Of a DNA stretch of 5,898 nt, positions 5,321-5,898 are shown piece by piece. The translations under genes were made by a program, and so were the position numbers. The DNA is from Flavobacteriales bacterium. Its GTDB lineage: Bacteria > Bacteroidota > Bacteroidia > Flavobacteriales > Flavobacteriaceae. The notes under the pieces were generated by a model that was not told where the DNA came from, did not search any database, and worked only from the letters and a program-made list of their open reading frames with translations. The first letter of the stretch is position 1. The number at the start of each line of letters is the position of its first letter. The stretch spans positions 1 to 5,898 of the forward strand of contig JALVDN010000018.1 of NCBI GenBank assembly GCA_027008965.1, in the 5' to 3' direction.

Positions 5321-5898
5321 ATGGAAAAAAGAAAAGAAATTTTACTTACAGGCGGTTTAGGTTATATCGGTTCACACACGGCTGTTGAACTATTGGAAAA
5401 CGGATTTATGCCCGTCATTGTGGATGATTTGTCCAATACAACTGAAGAAGTGTTAGACGGCATAGAAAAAATAACGGGAATTAAACCTGTTTTTTTTCCT
5501 TATGATCTCAAAGACAAGCAAAAGGTTGAAGAAATTTTCTCCAAACATCCGCATATGGTGGGGATTATTCATTTTGCCGCCAGTAAATATGTAGGCGAAA
5601 GTGTGGAAAAACCTTTGTTGTATTATGAGAATAATATTTGTCCGCTAATCTATTTATTAAAACAAGCGCTTTCTTATGGCGTGAAAAATTTTATTTTTTC
5701 TTCTTCCTGTACGGTCTACGGCCAGCCGGATAAACTCCCGGTGGATGAATCCGCTCCCGTCAAAAAAGCTGAATCGCCCTATGGAAATACCAAGCAAATC
5801 GGTGAAGAAATATTGGAAGACACCACCCGCGCGGAAGATATTCAAGTCATTTCCCTACGCTATTTTAATCCTATAGGTGCACATCCGTCCGCTGAAAT
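5321..5898 (+). CDS. galE: UDP-glucose 4-epimerase GalE, N-terminal part (3' end outside window)
   Basis: The first 192 codons are present and the frame is open to the window edge; full-length GalE is about 340 residues. The enzyme interconverts UDP-glucose and UDP-galactose using tightly bound NAD+, supplying galactose units for cell-surface polysaccharide and for galactose use. The visible features are all canonical for this extended short-chain dehydrogenase. TGGLGYIGSH (10-19) is the Rossmann GxxGxxG. VDDLSN (34-39) places an acidic residue on the NAD ribose. HFAASKYVGESVEKPLLYYENN (84-105) is the family core. SSSCTVYG (127-134) carries catalytic Ser129, aligned to E. coli Ser124. SPYGNTK (152-158) has Tyr154 and Lys158 of the YxxxK pair, and LRYFNPIGAHPSAE closes the visible part. 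The ATG at 5321 lies 9 bp after the DUF3127 stop and directly precedes the first strand, so the start is secure. Confidence 0.95.
   Translation, partial: MEKRKEILLTGGLGYIGSHTAVELLENGFMPVIVDDLSNTTEEVLDGIEKITGIKPVFFPYDLKDKQKVEEIFSKHPHMVGIIHFAASKYVGESVEKPLLYYENNICPLIYLLKQALSYGVKNFIFSSSCTVYGQPDKLPVDESAPVKKAESPYGNTKQIGEEILEDTTRAEDIQVISLRYFNPIGAHPSAE

Noticed and set aside
1..5898. CRISPR array, tRNA/rRNA, insertion sequence, phage or defence genes
   Set aside because: I found no regularly spaced repeats, cloverleaf-like genes, transposase or integrase motifs, or known defence domains in the window; the gene content is housekeeping.

Overview
The window looks like chromosomal DNA of an AT-rich member of the Bacteroidota, most likely a flavobacterium-like lineage. 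Three things point there. The promoters I can place fit the Bacteroidota pattern (TTTG near -33, TAnnTTTG near -7) rather than the E. coli pattern. The gene families are also typical: a membrane-anchored AraC-type regulator, a DUF3127 OB-fold protein ending in an SSB-like tip, and EtfB/EtfA with the PDTTSKINF and RPHTEHVGQTGK sequence styles. Finally, Shine-Dalgarno sequences are weak or absent.

Left part (1-1670). The window opens in the 3' end of a plus-strand gene whose product matches the C-terminal domain of YigZ/IMPACT proteins. It runs tail to tail, with a 20-bp overlap, into a minus-strand gene for a seven-helix membrane protein carrying a C-terminal AraC HTH domain. Upstream of that regulator are a Bacteroidota-type promoter, an 18-bp perfect palindrome and a 9-bp tandem repeat. 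The rest of the 377-bp gap holds a striking GC-rich (about 59%) imperfect inverted repeat of about 150 bp, apparently non-coding and possibly a dispersed palindromic element.

Middle part (1671-3954). A single HIT-family nucleotide hydrolase/transferase gene is followed by etfB and etfA, the two subunits of electron transfer flavoprotein. etfB-etfA form a two-gene operon (26-bp gap) with its own promoter, whose -33 region lies inside a 22-bp hairpin-forming palindrome. A good intrinsic terminator sits 26 bp after etfA.

Right part (3955-5898). A near-perfect -7 element (TATCTTTG) after the terminator starts a second operon with gaps of only 3 and 9 bp. It encodes an unrecognised multi-pass membrane protein (start best placed at 4019), the DUF3127 SSB-like protein, and the first 192 codons of UDP-glucose 4-epimerase (galE), cut by the window edge.

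Most of this is ordinary housekeeping sequence. I did not find a clear undescribed multi-gene system. The points most worth a second look are the GC-rich inverted repeat, the two promoter-overlapping palindromes, and the pairing of an unknown membrane protein with an SSB-tipped OB-fold protein.
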